The notes: generated from the sequence alone by a model not told the origin. 64,000 nucleotides of DNA from Lentibacillus salicampi (GCF_004565465.1 NZ_SRHY01000011.1:1-64000), one strand, 5' to 3'; positions 43,013 to 53,378 are shown, numbered from the stretch's first letter. Numbers and translations are program-made.

Positions 43013-43650
43013 CTCGTGTTGACGACTCCCTCGCTCGAGTTCATGGCGCCCCCGCTCGTGTTGACGCGGCCCTCGCTCGAGTTCAAAGCACTCCCGCTCG
43101 AGTTGACGACTCCCTCGCTCGAGTTCAAAGCACTCCCGCTCGAATTGACGACTCCCTCGCTCGAGTTCATGGCGCCCCCGCTCGTGTTGACGACTCCCTC
43201 GCTCGAGTTCATGGCGCTCCCGCTCGTGTTGACGCGGCCCTCGCTCGAGTTCATCGCACTCCCGCTCGAGTTGACGACTCCCTCGCTCGAGTTCAAAGCA
43301 CTCCCGCTCGTGTTGACGACCCCCTCGCTCGAGTTCAAAGCACTCCCGCTCGTGTTGACGCGGCCCTCGCTCGAGTTCTTGGCGCTCCCGCTCGAGTTGG
43401 CGATCTCCTCGCTCGAGTTCATGGCGCTCCCGCCCGAGTTGACGACTCCCTCGCTCGAGTTCATCGCGCTCCCGCTCGAGTTGACGCGGCCCTCGCTCGA
43501 GTTCAAAGCACTCCCGCTCGTGTTGACGACTCCCTCGCTCGAGTTCAAAGCAGCCCCGCTCGTGTTGACGCGGCCCTCGCTCGAGTTCATCGCACTCCCG
43601 CTCGAGTTGACGACTCCCTCGCTCGAGTTCATCGCGCTCCCGCTCGAGTT
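43013..43650 (+). repeat. 21-bp CTCGAGTT tandem array 3 (31 units)
   Basis: Thirty-one cores run from 43013 to 43643, 630 bases = 30 intervals of 21, with no net length error. Core variants are CTCGAGTT and CTCGTGTT, roughly alternating with spacers of the type gacgactccctcg, gacgcggccctcg and caaagcactcccg. It lies between the NERD gene 5' side and the mtlD 3' end, with a conserved hairpin on both sides. Open frames of 234-304 codons run through it on both strands; these are by-products of the period and I do not regard them as genes. Confidence 0.95.
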
Positions 43651-43683
43651 GCGGCGCCTCCTAGTCGCCATCCATCAAAAAAA

Positions 43684-43707
43684 GATTTTCGGCAACAGCC
43701 GAAAATC
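43684..43707 (-). terminator. array-associated hairpin serving as mtl operon terminator
   Basis: GATTTTCGGC pairs perfectly with GCCGAAAATC (loop AACA). On the minus strand it follows the mtlD stop by 4 bases and is trailed by CTTTTTTTG, giving a good intrinsic terminator. The same stem occurs at 42904 and 57809. Confidence 0.88.
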
Positions 43708-43711
43708 CTCA

Positions 43712-44854
43712 TCATCCATTCACTTCTTTCATAACCGCTTCAACCAATGGGTCATCTGTTTTAAGCTCGGACACGGACTGAAGGGTCTTTTCATAGCCCT
43801 GGTCGGCAATCATTTCCTGAAGTTTAACAGCTTCTTTATCATTATCATCGCCATATTGCAGGGCGGCTGCTATGGTTTTCACTAAATGCTGTGGTGCTTT
43901 TTCGGTCAATTCAAGGTAAAGGCTCGCCGGGCGGATCAGGCGGTCATGTGCGCCGAGTTTGCGAATTGGGCCACGTGCGACACGGGTGACGTTATCCGAA
44001 ATATGCGGGTTCATAAATCGCTTGATGATTTTTGCGATGTAGTCCTGATGTGCTTTTCGCTCAAATCCATATGTTTGGATGAGTGCCTCGCCTGATTCGT
44101 GCAATGCGCCTTCGATTATTTCCTGCACACGCTGATCTTGCATGGCTTCATAGATGGTGGCGTATCCCATCTCATGACCGATGTAGGCAGGGACCGCATG
44201 GCCGGTATTGACGGTGAACAGTTTGCGTTCAATGTATGGTTTCAAGTCATCGACATAGGTGATGCCATCGATGGTTGGTTTCTCGCCTTTAATAGCGGTT
44301 TGCTGTACGATCCATTCATAATAGGGCTCTACAGATACTTGGAGCATATCCGCGTTCGACTGGTTGGGCACAATCCGGTCAACTGCTGCATCCGGGAACC
44401 CGAACACGTCAGTGCTGGCGGTCTGTTCACTATCGGATAGATGCTCAAACACATTGTCTTTCAATACAGTGCTGCCGCCAACCATGTTTTCGCAGGCGAT
44501 AATGTTCAAAGGCTGCTTGCTCGTTTCAAGACGTTCACGCAGTCCTTTGGCAATCAGCTCGGAAATCGCCGGTAAAATATTCGGTCCGACCGCTGTTGTG
44601 ACAACGTCTGCTTTCGTGATGGCGTCAATGACATCATCCGGATTGCTCACACTGTTAATTCCAGAGACATTTTTGACAGTTAATGTTTCACTGTTTTCTG
44701 CAGCGAGCACGACGTCATATTGCTGGCGAGCATTCAATTCACTGATGACCGCATCATTCACATCGACAAATGTTGTATGGTAGCCCGCCTCATATAATAA
44801 AGCGCCGATGAAGCCTCTGCCGATATTGCCGGCACCAAAATGTACAGCTTCCAT
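43712..44854 (-). CDS. mtlD: mannitol-1-phosphate 5-dehydrogenase
   Basis: A 380-residue NAD-dependent dehydrogenase turning mannitol-1-phosphate into fructose-6-phosphate. The N-terminal Rossmann motif is VHFGAGNIGRGFIG (residues 4-17). The middle has TAVGPNILP and the catalytic-lysine region KLFTVNTGHA, with HAVPAYIGHEMGY as the metal/substrate segment; GPIRKLGAHDRLI follows. The length fits the family (about 375-385). The ATG overlaps the mtlF stop (TAAATG) with GAGGTG upstream. It is the last gene of mtlA-mtlR-mtlF-mtlD and ends just before an intrinsic terminator. Confidence 0.96.
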   Translation of the reverse strand: MEAVHFGAGNIGRGFIGALLYEAGYHTTFVDVNDAVISELNARQQYDVVLAAENSETLTVKNVSGINSVSNPDDVIDAITKADVVTTAVGPNILPAISELIAKGLRERLETSKQPLNIIACENMVGGSTVLKDNVFEHLSDSEQTASTDVFGFPDAAVDRIVPNQSNADMLQVSVEPYYEWIVQQTAIKGEKPTIDGITYVDDLKPYIERKLFTVNTGHAVPAYIGHEMGYATIYEAMQDQRVQEIIEGALHESGEALIQTYGFERKAHQDYIAKIIKRFMNPHISDNVTRVARGPIRKLGAHDRLIRPASLYLELTEKAPQHLVKTIAAALQYGDDNDKEAVKLQEMIADQGYEKTLQSVSELKTDDPLVEAVMKEVNG

Positions 44855-45289
44855 TTAGTTCACCTCGTCGAACAGATTGATGATGTCTTCTTCTGATGTC
44901 GCATCGACAATTTTTTGGATATTTTCTTCCTCCGAGCAGACGATGGCTATTTTTGACAGCACGTCCAAATGTTCATTTTCTTTTCCGGCGATGCCGATCA
45001 ATACTTTGACTGTGTTGCCGTCAAAATCAACGCCATCAGGCACGGTGACAACGGACAGGCCTGTCTCCTCGACTAATTCTCTGGCGTCTTCTGTACCATG
45101 GGGGATCGCCACATAATTCCCCATAAATGTAGATGTTACCTCTTCACGCTCCAGCATTTTATCGATATAGGCGTCTTGCACATAGCCATTGTCAGCTAAG
45201 ATTTTACCTGTATATCGGACTGCTTCTTCTTTGCTATTCAATGATTGATTCAAACGGATATTTTCTTTCGTTAAGATATCTTTTCCCAT
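44855..45289 (-). CDS. mtlF: PTS mannitol-specific EIIA component
   Basis: A 144-residue EIIA-Mtl protein that passes phosphate from HPr to the IIB domain of MtlA. The phosphorylated His lies in FMGNYVAIPHGTEDAR near residue 63. VLIGIAGKENEHLDVLSKIA is the usual second motif. The ATG at 45289 is 11 bases after AAGGAG; a GTG at 45301 directly abuts that site and is unlikely. It lies between the activator mtlR and mtlD, overlapping or abutting both. It is needed because MtlA here lacks its own EIIA domain. Confidence 0.95.
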   Translation of the reverse strand: MGKDILTKENIRLNQSLNSKEEAVRYTGKILADNGYVQDAYIDKMLEREEVTSTFMGNYVAIPHGTEDARELVEETGLSVVTVPDGVDFDGNTVKVLIGIAGKENEHLDVLSKIAIVCSEEENIQKIVDATSEEDIINLFDEVN

Positions 45290-45304
45290 GTCGTGATGCA
45301 CTCC

Positions 45305-47386
45305 TTACGTAAAATTTTCGTTTAGCCATTTATAAAAATGCTTTGACAAGTGCTGTTCAATCCGGTTTATATCCCCGGACTCAAGCGCTTGAATACTTTC
45401 CTCTTCTATGATCAAACTGCTGAGATAACTGAGCGTCTCCAACAGTTCTTGATCCGCATCTGCTGGTGCCAGCATGACGAGCAGTGTGTTCATCGTCATG
45501 TCAGTTCCGGCCATACTATTGACAATCAACGGTTGATTCAGTGCATAAACGGTGAAACTCGGCCGCTTAACATCGTCTGTTCGTGTATGATAAAGCGCCA
45601 GATATGATCCGGGGATGCCGAGCCCGCTCTTCGCTTGTCTGTCGATCAAGCTACGTCTGACGTTTTCCGGATTTTGTATAACGCCGTTTGCCGCCAGTTG
45701 TTCACACGCTTCCTGCAACAGGGCATCCAGCGACATGTTGCCTGAGAAGTGCTTCACCTCGAGGGACTTTAGCACTTCAAGGATGGCTGCAGAATAGGCT
45801 TGGATCATCTCCAGCTTTTGCCGGCTGTCCGACTGTTCGTTTTCCCATTTCGTTTGCGTTGTCGGCTTCTGGGGTACTGTTGCCTTGCGCTTTCGGATTG
45901 CCCGTTTCACCTTATCTGCTTCTGGTTTTGTCAGCATAGGTGACGTCAGAATGTAATCATTTGCCATGTCATCGAGCGGGATTGTGGACACGACTATATC
46001 ATAGTCATCTGTTTCGGTTCGTTCCAGATCAAACAACGATTGGTTTTCCACCTGCTTAATTTCCGGTATCTGCTGTTTCAGCTTAGTTGCCAGCATTTTC
46101 GCTGTCCCGATGCCACTTGAGCAAATGACAAGCGCCCGCATGCTCGCATCCGTTTCGTCATGCAGCAGGATCGCGGCAAAGTGAAGCACCAGATAGGCAA
46201 TTTCATCGTCCGGAAACGTAAGATCCGGGAAAACCTCGCCCACGGCTTCCTGAACGATTTTAAAAAGGGCATTATAATCGCGTGTGATCTCAGCCAGCAT
46301 CGGATTACTGATGGTTAACCCTTTCTTCAGCCTGTAAATCGATGGCTTCAAATGGGCCACCAAATCATTTAACAACGTTATATTGTAGGTTAAATCTTTT
46401 CCCAAACGGTTGCTGACATGCTCAATGATTTCTTTTGCCTGATAAGCCACATCAAAACTGGAATCTTCTATCACATAATGCTGGTCGACTCGTAGCTTCG
46501 CGCCCATCAAGTGCATGGTGATATAGCCGATTTCATCGTTTGGAATCGTCATATCGAGGTCTTTTTCGAGATCATGAATCAACCTTTTGGCGATGGTGTA
46601 TTCGCTGGTCTGGCTAATTTCATGCAAATATTTTTGATCAAATTCGATCGTATCGCCTTTTTGCAGCCGCTCAATAGCCAAAGCCAAGTGAACGACCAGC
46701 CCAATATAAGCACTGTCCGCCAAGTCATAGCGCAACTTATCCCTAGCTTGTGACACTCGCTGCTCAATGATGCTTAATTTCTCGGGATTAACCAGCCCCA
46801 GCAGTCGGTCGGATATGGCATTCATTTTCGGCGCTTGAGTCCGCTGTTTTAAAAATGACACCATGTCGGACGTGTTCACGTGCTCGGCAATCAGACTGCT
46901 GATCGCCGCACGTTTATCCGCCTCTCTGCCTTCAATCCGGATACCATAGCCCCTTCTTCTGATCAGGTGGAGCTTGTGATTGGTTAGTTTGTTCTCCAGC
47001 TGATCTAAATCATGACTGACCGTTGCTGTTGTGACATGCAAATTTGCTGCAAGGGCGAACAGTTTGACCGGTTCATCCGTTTCCAGAAGCGTTGATAACA
47101 GGATCGCCTGCCGTTCTTCCGGTGTAAATTCAGACCACGATGTTTCCGTGATTTCTGCCAACAGGTGATTTTTGTCAGTCGCCAAGCCGGAAATCTGTAG
47201 CCCGACCCCTGACTGTTTGTTGAGTTCCAGGTTGTAATCGAACAACATCTGCTCAACATTGCTTAAATCCCTCTGAACGGTGCGCTCACTGACATCAAGC
47301 CTATCAGCGATTGTTTTGATCGTGACAGCTCCCTGCGCTTCAAGTAAATATTCAAGCATCTTACGCTCACGGCCTGACAGGTACAA
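45305..47386 (-). CDS. mtlR: mannitol operon transcription activator
   Basis: A 693-residue PRD-type activator. Two N-terminal helix-turn-helices (EYLLEAQGAVTIKTIADRLD; AANLHVTTATVSHDLDQLE) are followed by PRD1 and PRD2 (histidines in LVVHLALAIE, YITMHLMGAK, LNDLVAHLKP and LVLHFAAIL), an EIIB-like domain with Cys in LVICSSGIGTAKML, and an EIIA-like domain with His in YLALYHTRTDDV. This is the full MtlR architecture. The TTG at 47386 has GGGGAGG 8 bases upstream and gives the usual MYLSGRERKML start; a GTG at 47395 is too close. Phosphorylation by HPr and MtlF/MtlA sets activity. Confidence 0.93.
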   Translation of the reverse strand: MYLSGRERKMLEYLLEAQGAVTIKTIADRLDVSERTVQRDLSNVEQMLFDYNLELNKQSGVGLQISGLATDKNHLLAEITETSWSEFTPEERQAILLSTLLETDEPVKLFALAANLHVTTATVSHDLDQLENKLTNHKLHLIRRRGYGIRIEGREADKRAAISSLIAEHVNTSDMVSFLKQRTQAPKMNAISDRLLGLVNPEKLSIIEQRVSQARDKLRYDLADSAYIGLVVHLALAIERLQKGDTIEFDQKYLHEISQTSEYTIAKRLIHDLEKDLDMTIPNDEIGYITMHLMGAKLRVDQHYVIEDSSFDVAYQAKEIIEHVSNRLGKDLTYNITLLNDLVAHLKPSIYRLKKGLTISNPMLAEITRDYNALFKIVQEAVGEVFPDLTFPDDEIAYLVLHFAAILLHDETDASMRALVICSSGIGTAKMLATKLKQQIPEIKQVENQSLFDLERTETDDYDIVVSTIPLDDMANDYILTSPMLTKPEADKVKRAIRKRKATVPQKPTTQTKWENEQSDSRQKLEMIQAYSAAILEVLKSLEVKHFSGNMSLDALLQEACEQLAANGVIQNPENVRRSLIDRQAKSGLGIPGSYLALYHTRTDDVKRPSFTVYALNQPLIVNSMAGTDMTMNTLLVMLAPADADQELLETLSYLSSLIIEEESIQALESGDINRIEQHLSKHFYKWLNENFT

Positions 47387-47419
47387 ACGGTTCACCTCCC
47401 CAGCAGCGGTATCGATTTG

Positions 47420-48880
47420 TTATTTTTTAAGACGTTCGGTCAGCTCATCGTATTTCGGGCTGTTCAGGAAGTTATCCACCGAAATGTGCTCTGCACTCGG
47501 CAATTTTTCCCGCGCCTGATCGGTTAAATCTTTATGCGTTATGACGATGTCCGCATCATCCGGAATCGCCTTGATAGCCGTATTACTCACGTCGATGTTT
47601 TCAATTTCCGCTTTCTTAAGTTTGTTCTTCATTAACGATGCGCCCATCGCACTGGAGCCCATGCCGGCATCACAGGCGAAAATGATTTTATCAACGTCTT
47701 CAGCAGGTTTTACGTCAGACTGCTCGCTAGCTTTCGCTGTTTGGTCGCTTCCGGCAGATTTTTCTGTTGACTCATCTTCTTTCAAGTTACCCGCTACCGA
47801 ACTCTTCTTGCCTTTCATCTCTTCCATTTTACCAGTTGCTTCGGTCAGGTCCTCATCATCTGATTTGCTTGTCTTTAATATGAACGCTGCAACCACAAAT
47901 GATACGATAGCCGCTACAATCACACCTGCCAATACGCCGAGATAGCCGCCCTGTGGTGTCAACGCTAATAAGGCGAAAATACTGCCCGGTGAAGCCGTTG
48001 CTACAAGTCCGGCATTAAAGATGGTGAACGTGAATACACCACTTATACCGCCGCCGATAACCGCCAGAAGTAATGCAGGCTTCATCAGCACATACGGGAA
48101 GTAAATTTCGTGAATACCACCAAGGAATTGAATGATCGCCGCACCGGGCGCAGAACTTTTGGATGTACCTTTGCCAAAAATAGAGAACGCCAATAGGACA
48201 CCCAACCCCGGTCCAGGGTTCGCCTCCAGCAGGAACAGAATGGACTTCCCGGTCTCTGTCGACTGTTCAACCCCAATCGGACTTAAAATACCATGGTTAA
48301 TAGCATTATTCAGGAATAAAATTTTTGCCGGTTCAATGATGATACTGGCCAGTGGCAACAAACCGGCATTAATGATTACCTCAACGCCAGCTGCCAAGGT
48401 GTTGTTTAGTCCCTCAACAAGCGGACCAACCAACGTGACCGCAATCCCTGCAATGATTGCACCCAGGATACCTGCTGAGAAGTTGTTATAAAGCATTTCA
48501 AATCCGGAACGAATTTTATCCTGGAACAAGTCGTCCACTTTCTTCATCAAATAGCCGCCCAATGGCCCCATGACCATGGCACCTAAGAACATCGGTATAT
48601 CTGCCCCGACGATCACACCCATCGCGGAAATCGCACCCACGACGCCTCCACGCTTATCATATACCAGCTGGCCTCCGGTATAACCAATAAGAAGCGGCAG
48701 GAGATACTTGATCATCGGATCGATCAATGTCGCCAGCTGCTCGTTCGGCAACCAGCCATCCGCCATAAATAGTGCGGTAATAATCCCCCACGCGATAAAT
48801 GCACCGATATTCGGCATAATCATGCCACTCAAAAATCCGCCAAAGCGCTGCACCTTTGTACGGAAACCTTTATCCGCCAT
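47420..48880 (-). CDS. mtlA: PTS mannitol-specific EIICB component
   Basis: A 486-residue membrane permease that takes in and phosphorylates mannitol. The IIC domain (about residues 1-340) has about eight membrane helices and the GGIHEIYFPYVLMKP motif with the sugar-binding Glu. A charged linker (about 345-390, rich in Ser/Lys/Glu/Asp) joins it to the IIB domain, with phosphocysteine in IIFACDAGMGSSAMG. The ATG at 48880 follows AAAGGGG by 10 bases; the frame stays open to 48910. It is the first gene of the mannitol operon. The long acidic/basic linker is longer than in B. subtilis MtlA. Confidence 0.95.
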   Translation of the reverse strand: MADKGFRTKVQRFGGFLSGMIMPNIGAFIAWGIITALFMADGWLPNEQLATLIDPMIKYLLPLLIGYTGGQLVYDKRGGVVGAISAMGVIVGADIPMFLGAMVMGPLGGYLMKKVDDLFQDKIRSGFEMLYNNFSAGILGAIIAGIAVTLVGPLVEGLNNTLAAGVEVIINAGLLPLASIIIEPAKILFLNNAINHGILSPIGVEQSTETGKSILFLLEANPGPGLGVLLAFSIFGKGTSKSSAPGAAIIQFLGGIHEIYFPYVLMKPALLLAVIGGGISGVFTFTIFNAGLVATASPGSIFALLALTPQGGYLGVLAGVIVAAIVSFVVAAFILKTSKSDDEDLTEATGKMEEMKGKKSSVAGNLKEDESTEKSAGSDQTAKASEQSDVKPAEDVDKIIFACDAGMGSSAMGASLMKNKLKKAEIENIDVSNTAIKAIPDDADIVITHKDLTDQAREKLPSAEHISVDNFLNSPKYDELTERLKK

Positions 48881-49048
48881 AATTTGTATACCCCTTTCCG
48901 GTTTTATCATGTATAAATCCTATCTTTAGCGTAAACTGCTCTGGCAATGTATTCAATCGAATCTTAATGCTAATTTGTCATGGAAGATGGTGACACGATT
49001 TAATAGTGTTGTGGGGAGGGGGTGTGGTGGGGTTGGTGGGCGGCGTCG
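48881..49048. other. upstream region of the mannitol operon
   Basis: This region carries the mtlA ribosome binding site and presumably the MtlR-dependent promoter. I cannot pick out a confident -35/-10 pair or MtlR box. Its right end is G-rich and merges into array 4. No gene is present. Confidence 0.4.
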
Positions 49049-49308
49049 CTCGAGTTTGGGGCTTTCCTGCACGAGTTGAGGCGGTTCTCGCACGAGTTCG
49101 GGGCGGTCCTGCACGAGTTTGAGACGCTCCTGCACGAGTTTGAGGCTTTCCTGCACGAGTTGGGGCTGTCCTCGCACGAGTTCGGAGCTTTCCTGCACGA
49201 GTTGAGGCGGCTCCCGCACGAGTTGGGGCGATTCTCGCACGAGTTAGAGCTGTCCTCGCACGAGTTCGGAGCTTTCCTGCACGAGTTGGGGCGGCTCCCG
49301 CACGAGTT
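49049..49308 (+). repeat. 21-bp CACGAGTT tandem array 4 (13 units)
   Basis: Thirteen cores from 49049 to 49301 lie exactly 21 bases apart (252 bases, 12 intervals). The first is CTCGAGTT and the rest are CACGAGTT. Spacers include ggggctttcctg, aggcggttctcg and agctgtcctcg types. It lies between the divergent mtlA and galM genes, the only array not between co-directional genes. The open frames through it on both strands are a consequence of the period. Confidence 0.95.
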
Positions 49309-49347
49309 AAAGCAACTCTCGCCAAATCCAAATCCATTTTATTGAAA

Positions 49348-49368
49348 GTTTCAGCCGTTGCTGAAAAC
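49348..49368. repeat. array-associated hairpin, divergent form (right side of array 4)
   Basis: GTTTCAGC at 49348-49355 pairs with GCTGAAAAC at 49360-49368 around CGTT. It has the same layout as the GTTTTCGGC/GCCGAAAAC hairpins but different arm bases, with compensating changes on both arms that preserve pairing. A second small inverted repeat (CACGG/CCGTA) follows. Confidence 0.6.
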
Positions 49369-49434
49369 CTCCCTCACGGAAACAGCCGTATGGTACAATG
49401 TAGTTAACCTCAACTCGTATTAGGAGCTGATTAT

Positions 49435-50364
49435 GTGAATGTTACCTCGGAACAATTGCAAACTGGGTGGGAACAATTCAAATTTTCGAATGACAATGAT
49501 ATGCAAGTGAGTGTTTTAAATTATGGCGGCATCATTACTGAAATCCTTGTTCCTGACAAAAGCGGGAGGCGGGAAAATGTGGTGCTGAGCTATAAGGATT
49601 TTGAAGACTATAAGAATGATCCCAATTTTTTTGGGGCAATTATCGGACGTGTTGCCGGCCGGATTCAGGATGCATCGTTTACCCTGGGCGGGAACACTTA
49701 TAATCTTGAAGCGAACGATGGTGAAAACTGTCTGCATAGTGGTTCAGCTGCTTTCCATAGCGTGATTTGGGATGCGGAGCCCTTCCAAACTGACGAACAA
49801 GCCGGTGTTAAGCTGACACATACCAGCCCGGATGCTGAGGGCGGGTTTCCCGGGACTGTTGATGTGACTGTCACTTATACCCTGAATAACCGGAACCAAT
49901 TAATGATAGATTACGAGGCAATCAGTGACAAAACGACTGCTTTAGCTCTGACGAATCATACATATTTCAACTTAAGCGGTAATTTGAGAGAGACAATTAA
50001 ACACCACAACGTAACGATGAACAGCAGCCGCTTTGCTGAGCTGGATAAAAATCTCATTCCTACAAGCAATCTGCTCGATGTGTCCGGATCGCCCTTTGAT
50101 TTTCGGGAAGTTAAAAAACTTGCTGTCGGGATAGAGTCGGGCATTGAGCAAAACACCTTTGCCGGCGATGGGTTTGATCATTATTTTCTTTTTGACCAGG
50201 AAAACGGAAACATTACTGTAAAGGAAGAAAACAGCGACCGCGTCATGCAGATTGAAACAAACCAGCCAGGAACCATCATGTACAGCGGCAATAACCTGGG
50301 GGAAGGCTTGGCACTGAAGGAAGGACCATCGCGGAAAAACCTGGGGGGATGCTTTGAAATGTAA
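49435..50364 (+). CDS. galM: aldose 1-epimerase (mutarotase), 3' end frameshifted
   Basis: A 309-residue GalM-type mutarotase interconverting alpha and beta aldoses. LNYGGIITEILVPDKSG, GAIIGRVAGRI with the sugar-binding Arg, LHSGSAAFHSVIWD with catalytic-region His, LTNHTYFNLSG with the general acid His, and DGFDHYFLF are in order. The catalytic Glu should lie in the LKEGPSRK region. The reading then stops after CFEM, about 30-40 residues short of the family. Downstream, another frame reads PASLHHD (50373-50393), a normal part of the GalM C-terminus, so one or more indels near 50355-50400 broke the gene. The start is a GTG after TAGGAG. Confidence 0.8.
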   Translation: MNVTSEQLQTGWEQFKFSNDNDMQVSVLNYGGIITEILVPDKSGRRENVVLSYKDFEDYKNDPNFFGAIIGRVAGRIQDASFTLGGNTYNLEANDGENCLHSGSAAFHSVIWDAEPFQTDEQAGVKLTHTSPDAEGGFPGTVDVTVTYTLNNRNQLMIDYEAISDKTTALALTNHTYFNLSGNLRETIKHHNVTMNSSRFAELDKNLIPTSNLLDVSGSPFDFREVKKLAVGIESGIEQNTFAGDGFDHYFLFDQENGNITVKEENSDRVMQIETNQPGTIMYSGNNLGEGLALKEGPSRKNLGGCFEM

Positions 50365-50449
50365 GGACCACCCCTGCGTCGTTGCACCACGATAAAGTTC
50401 CAATACATTATATTCAAAACAAACGTCCTTCACGTATGGAACGAAATAA

Positions 50450-50477
50450 CCCGGGGGATCAACGCCCCGGGCTATTT
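50450..50477. terminator. bidirectional terminator between galM and the dehydrogenase
   Basis: CCCGGGG at 50450-50456 pairs with CCCCGGG at 50465-50471, flanked by AATAA on the left and CTATTTC on the right. It can end transcripts from both convergent genes, though the T-runs are short and interrupted. Confidence 0.75.
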
Positions 50478-51464
50478 CATCATTACTTTTTCACCTGTTT
50501 CAGCTGATTGCAGGCATGCTTCAAGCACTTTAAGATTGTTGATGGTGTTTTCCATCGTGTGCGCTATCTCTGTACCGTGAAGAATGGCCTCCGAGAAATG
50601 CTCAACTTCAACTTTATATTGATCCGCATTGATCGTTTCTTCGCGTCGCACGCCGTCTTTTTCAACGATCACTAATCCATCACCGCCATTTATATCAGGG
50701 CGGTATGCACGTGGGACCATTACGCGGCCTTCTGCGCCAATGACTTCGTATTCTTGCCGGAATGCCGCTTCAAAGCTGTTATCGAAGACAGCTATTTTCC
50801 CGTCAGGAAATGTCATATACGTGACCGCTTCTGTTTCCACATCACAGGTTGCGTCTCGCTTTGCGTGGACATGTACCGAATCCGGCTCACTACCCAACAT
50901 ATGCCGGATGGAGTGGATGCTGTAGCAGCCGATATCATAAAACGTTCCGCCGCCTTTTGCTGCATCCATCCGAATGTTGTCATCTTTGTCTGTCAGTGGA
51001 AAGGAAAAACCGGATTTGACAAGCTTGACCTCGCCGATTTCACCACTGTCGATCATTTCTTTCACCCGATTATGCTGCGGGTGAAAATAATGCATAAACC
51101 CTTCCATAAAGCGTACGCCGTTTTCCTCACACGCATGCCTCATCTCATTCACGTCATCAACAGTTAATGCAGCGGGTTTTTCACAAAGAATATGCTTACC
51201 CTTCTGAGCCGCTGATACCACCCACTTTTTATGTAAATGATTCGGCAGCGGTATATAAACCGCCTCTATTTCCGGATCATCAAGAAGCTTCTCATAACCA
51301 TCATAAGATTTGGGGATCCCTAATTCACGAGCGACTTCCGACGCCTTGCCGCTGCCGCTCGCAATCGCAGTCACTTCAGCATTGTGGGACCGCTCAATCG
51401 CTGGGATCAGCTGGGTTTGTGCGATATTCGCAGTGCTAAGAATGCCCCATTTCACTATAGTCAT
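50472..51464 (-). CDS. Gfo/Idh/MocA-family oxidoreductase
   Basis: A 330-residue NAD(P)-dependent dehydrogenase. The N-terminal Rossmann domain has VKWGILSTANIAQTQLIPAI (residues 4-23), VYIPLPNHLH and HILCEKPAAL, the EKP catalytic-lysine motif. The C-terminal domain has GGTFYDIGCYSIHSIRHMLG, with the conserved D-x-G-x-Y/H substrate segment. The GILSTANIA start resembles the xylose/trans-dihydrodiol dehydrogenase subgroup, which would fit the xylan region, but the substrate is inferred. The ATG at 51464 has GGAGG 8 bases upstream. It is a single gene between a convergent galM and array 5. Confidence 0.85.
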   Translation of the reverse strand: MTIVKWGILSTANIAQTQLIPAIERSHNAEVTAIASGSGKASEVARELGIPKSYDGYEKLLDDPEIEAVYIPLPNHLHKKWVVSAAQKGKHILCEKPAALTVDDVNEMRHACEENGVRFMEGFMHYFHPQHNRVKEMIDSGEIGEVKLVKSGFSFPLTDKDDNIRMDAAKGGGTFYDIGCYSIHSIRHMLGSEPDSVHVHAKRDATCDVETEAVTYMTFPDGKIAVFDNSFEAAFRQEYEVIGAEGRVMVPRAYRPDINGGDGLVIVEKDGVRREETINADQYKVEVEHFSEAILHGTEIAHTMENTINNLKVLEACLQSAETGEKVMMK

Positions 51465-51590
51465 TGATTGCACCTCCAATTTTTGATGAAAGTTTGTTGG
51501 ATTTATAAACCATCATAACATTTCCACGCATTAGTTGGTGATGTTGCGGTACGCGTTCGAGTGTTTATCACACGGTTTGGGGCGTTCTCG
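51465..51590. other. upstream region of the dehydrogenase gene
   Basis: This stretch holds the ribosome binding site of the dehydrogenase gene. A degenerate unit, CACGGTTT at 51571, precedes array 5 by 20 bases. I see no other feature. Confidence 0.4.
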
Positions 51591-51787
51591 CTCGGGTTGA
51601 GGCGGCGCTCGCACGAGTTCGACCACTTCCTGCACGAGTTGGCGGCTTTCTCGCTCGAGTTGGCGACACTCTCGCTCGAGTTCGATCCCTTCCCGCACGA
51701 GTTGGCGACACTCTCGCTCGAGTTCAAGCCATTCCCGCACGAGTTGGCGACACTCTCGCACGAGTTAACGACGCTCCCGCACGAGTA
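51591..51787 (+). repeat. 21-bp CTCGAGTT/CACGAGTT tandem array 5 (10 units)
   Basis: Cores start at 51591, 51612, 51633, 51654, 51675, 51696, 51717, 51738, 51759 and 51780, exactly 21 bases apart. CTCGAG and CACGAG cores are mixed, and spacers (gaccacttcctg, ggcgacactctcg, caagccattcccg) are close to those of array 6. It lies between the dehydrogenase gene 5' end and the xylanase gene 3' end, with two hairpins on its right side. Confidence 0.95.
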
Positions 51788-51810
51788 CCAACCCCACCCC
51801 ACAACAGAAG

Positions 51811-51832
51811 ATTTTTGGCAGACGCCAAAAAT
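51811..51832. repeat. array-associated hairpin, TTTTTGGC form (array 5 right side)
   Basis: ATTTTTGGC pairs perfectly with GCCAAAAAT around AGAC. With the hairpin at 51851-51874 it forms a tandem pair, repeating the layout seen right of array 2. Confidence 0.8.
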
Positions 51833-51850
51833 CAACCCTTTAAACATAGA

Positions 51851-51874
51851 GGTTTTCGGCGTGCGCCGAAAACC
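51851..51874. repeat. array-associated hairpin, TTTTCGGC form, after the xylanase gene
   Basis: GGTTTTCGGC pairs perfectly with GCCGAAAACC around GTGC. On the minus strand it begins 14 bases past the xylanase stop, in the same place as the hairpins after the NERD, mtlD and xylB genes. Confidence 0.87.
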
Positions 51875-51888
51875 GCCGTCCAACTAAG

Positions 51889-53361
<1,473 letters not shown>

Positions 53362-53378
53362 TCATGAAGCCTTGTCAG

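Noticed and set aside
42967-43885. Frames of 234-304 codons across array 3 as repeat proteins
   Set aside because: Same reason as above; one also runs into the antisense of mtlD.
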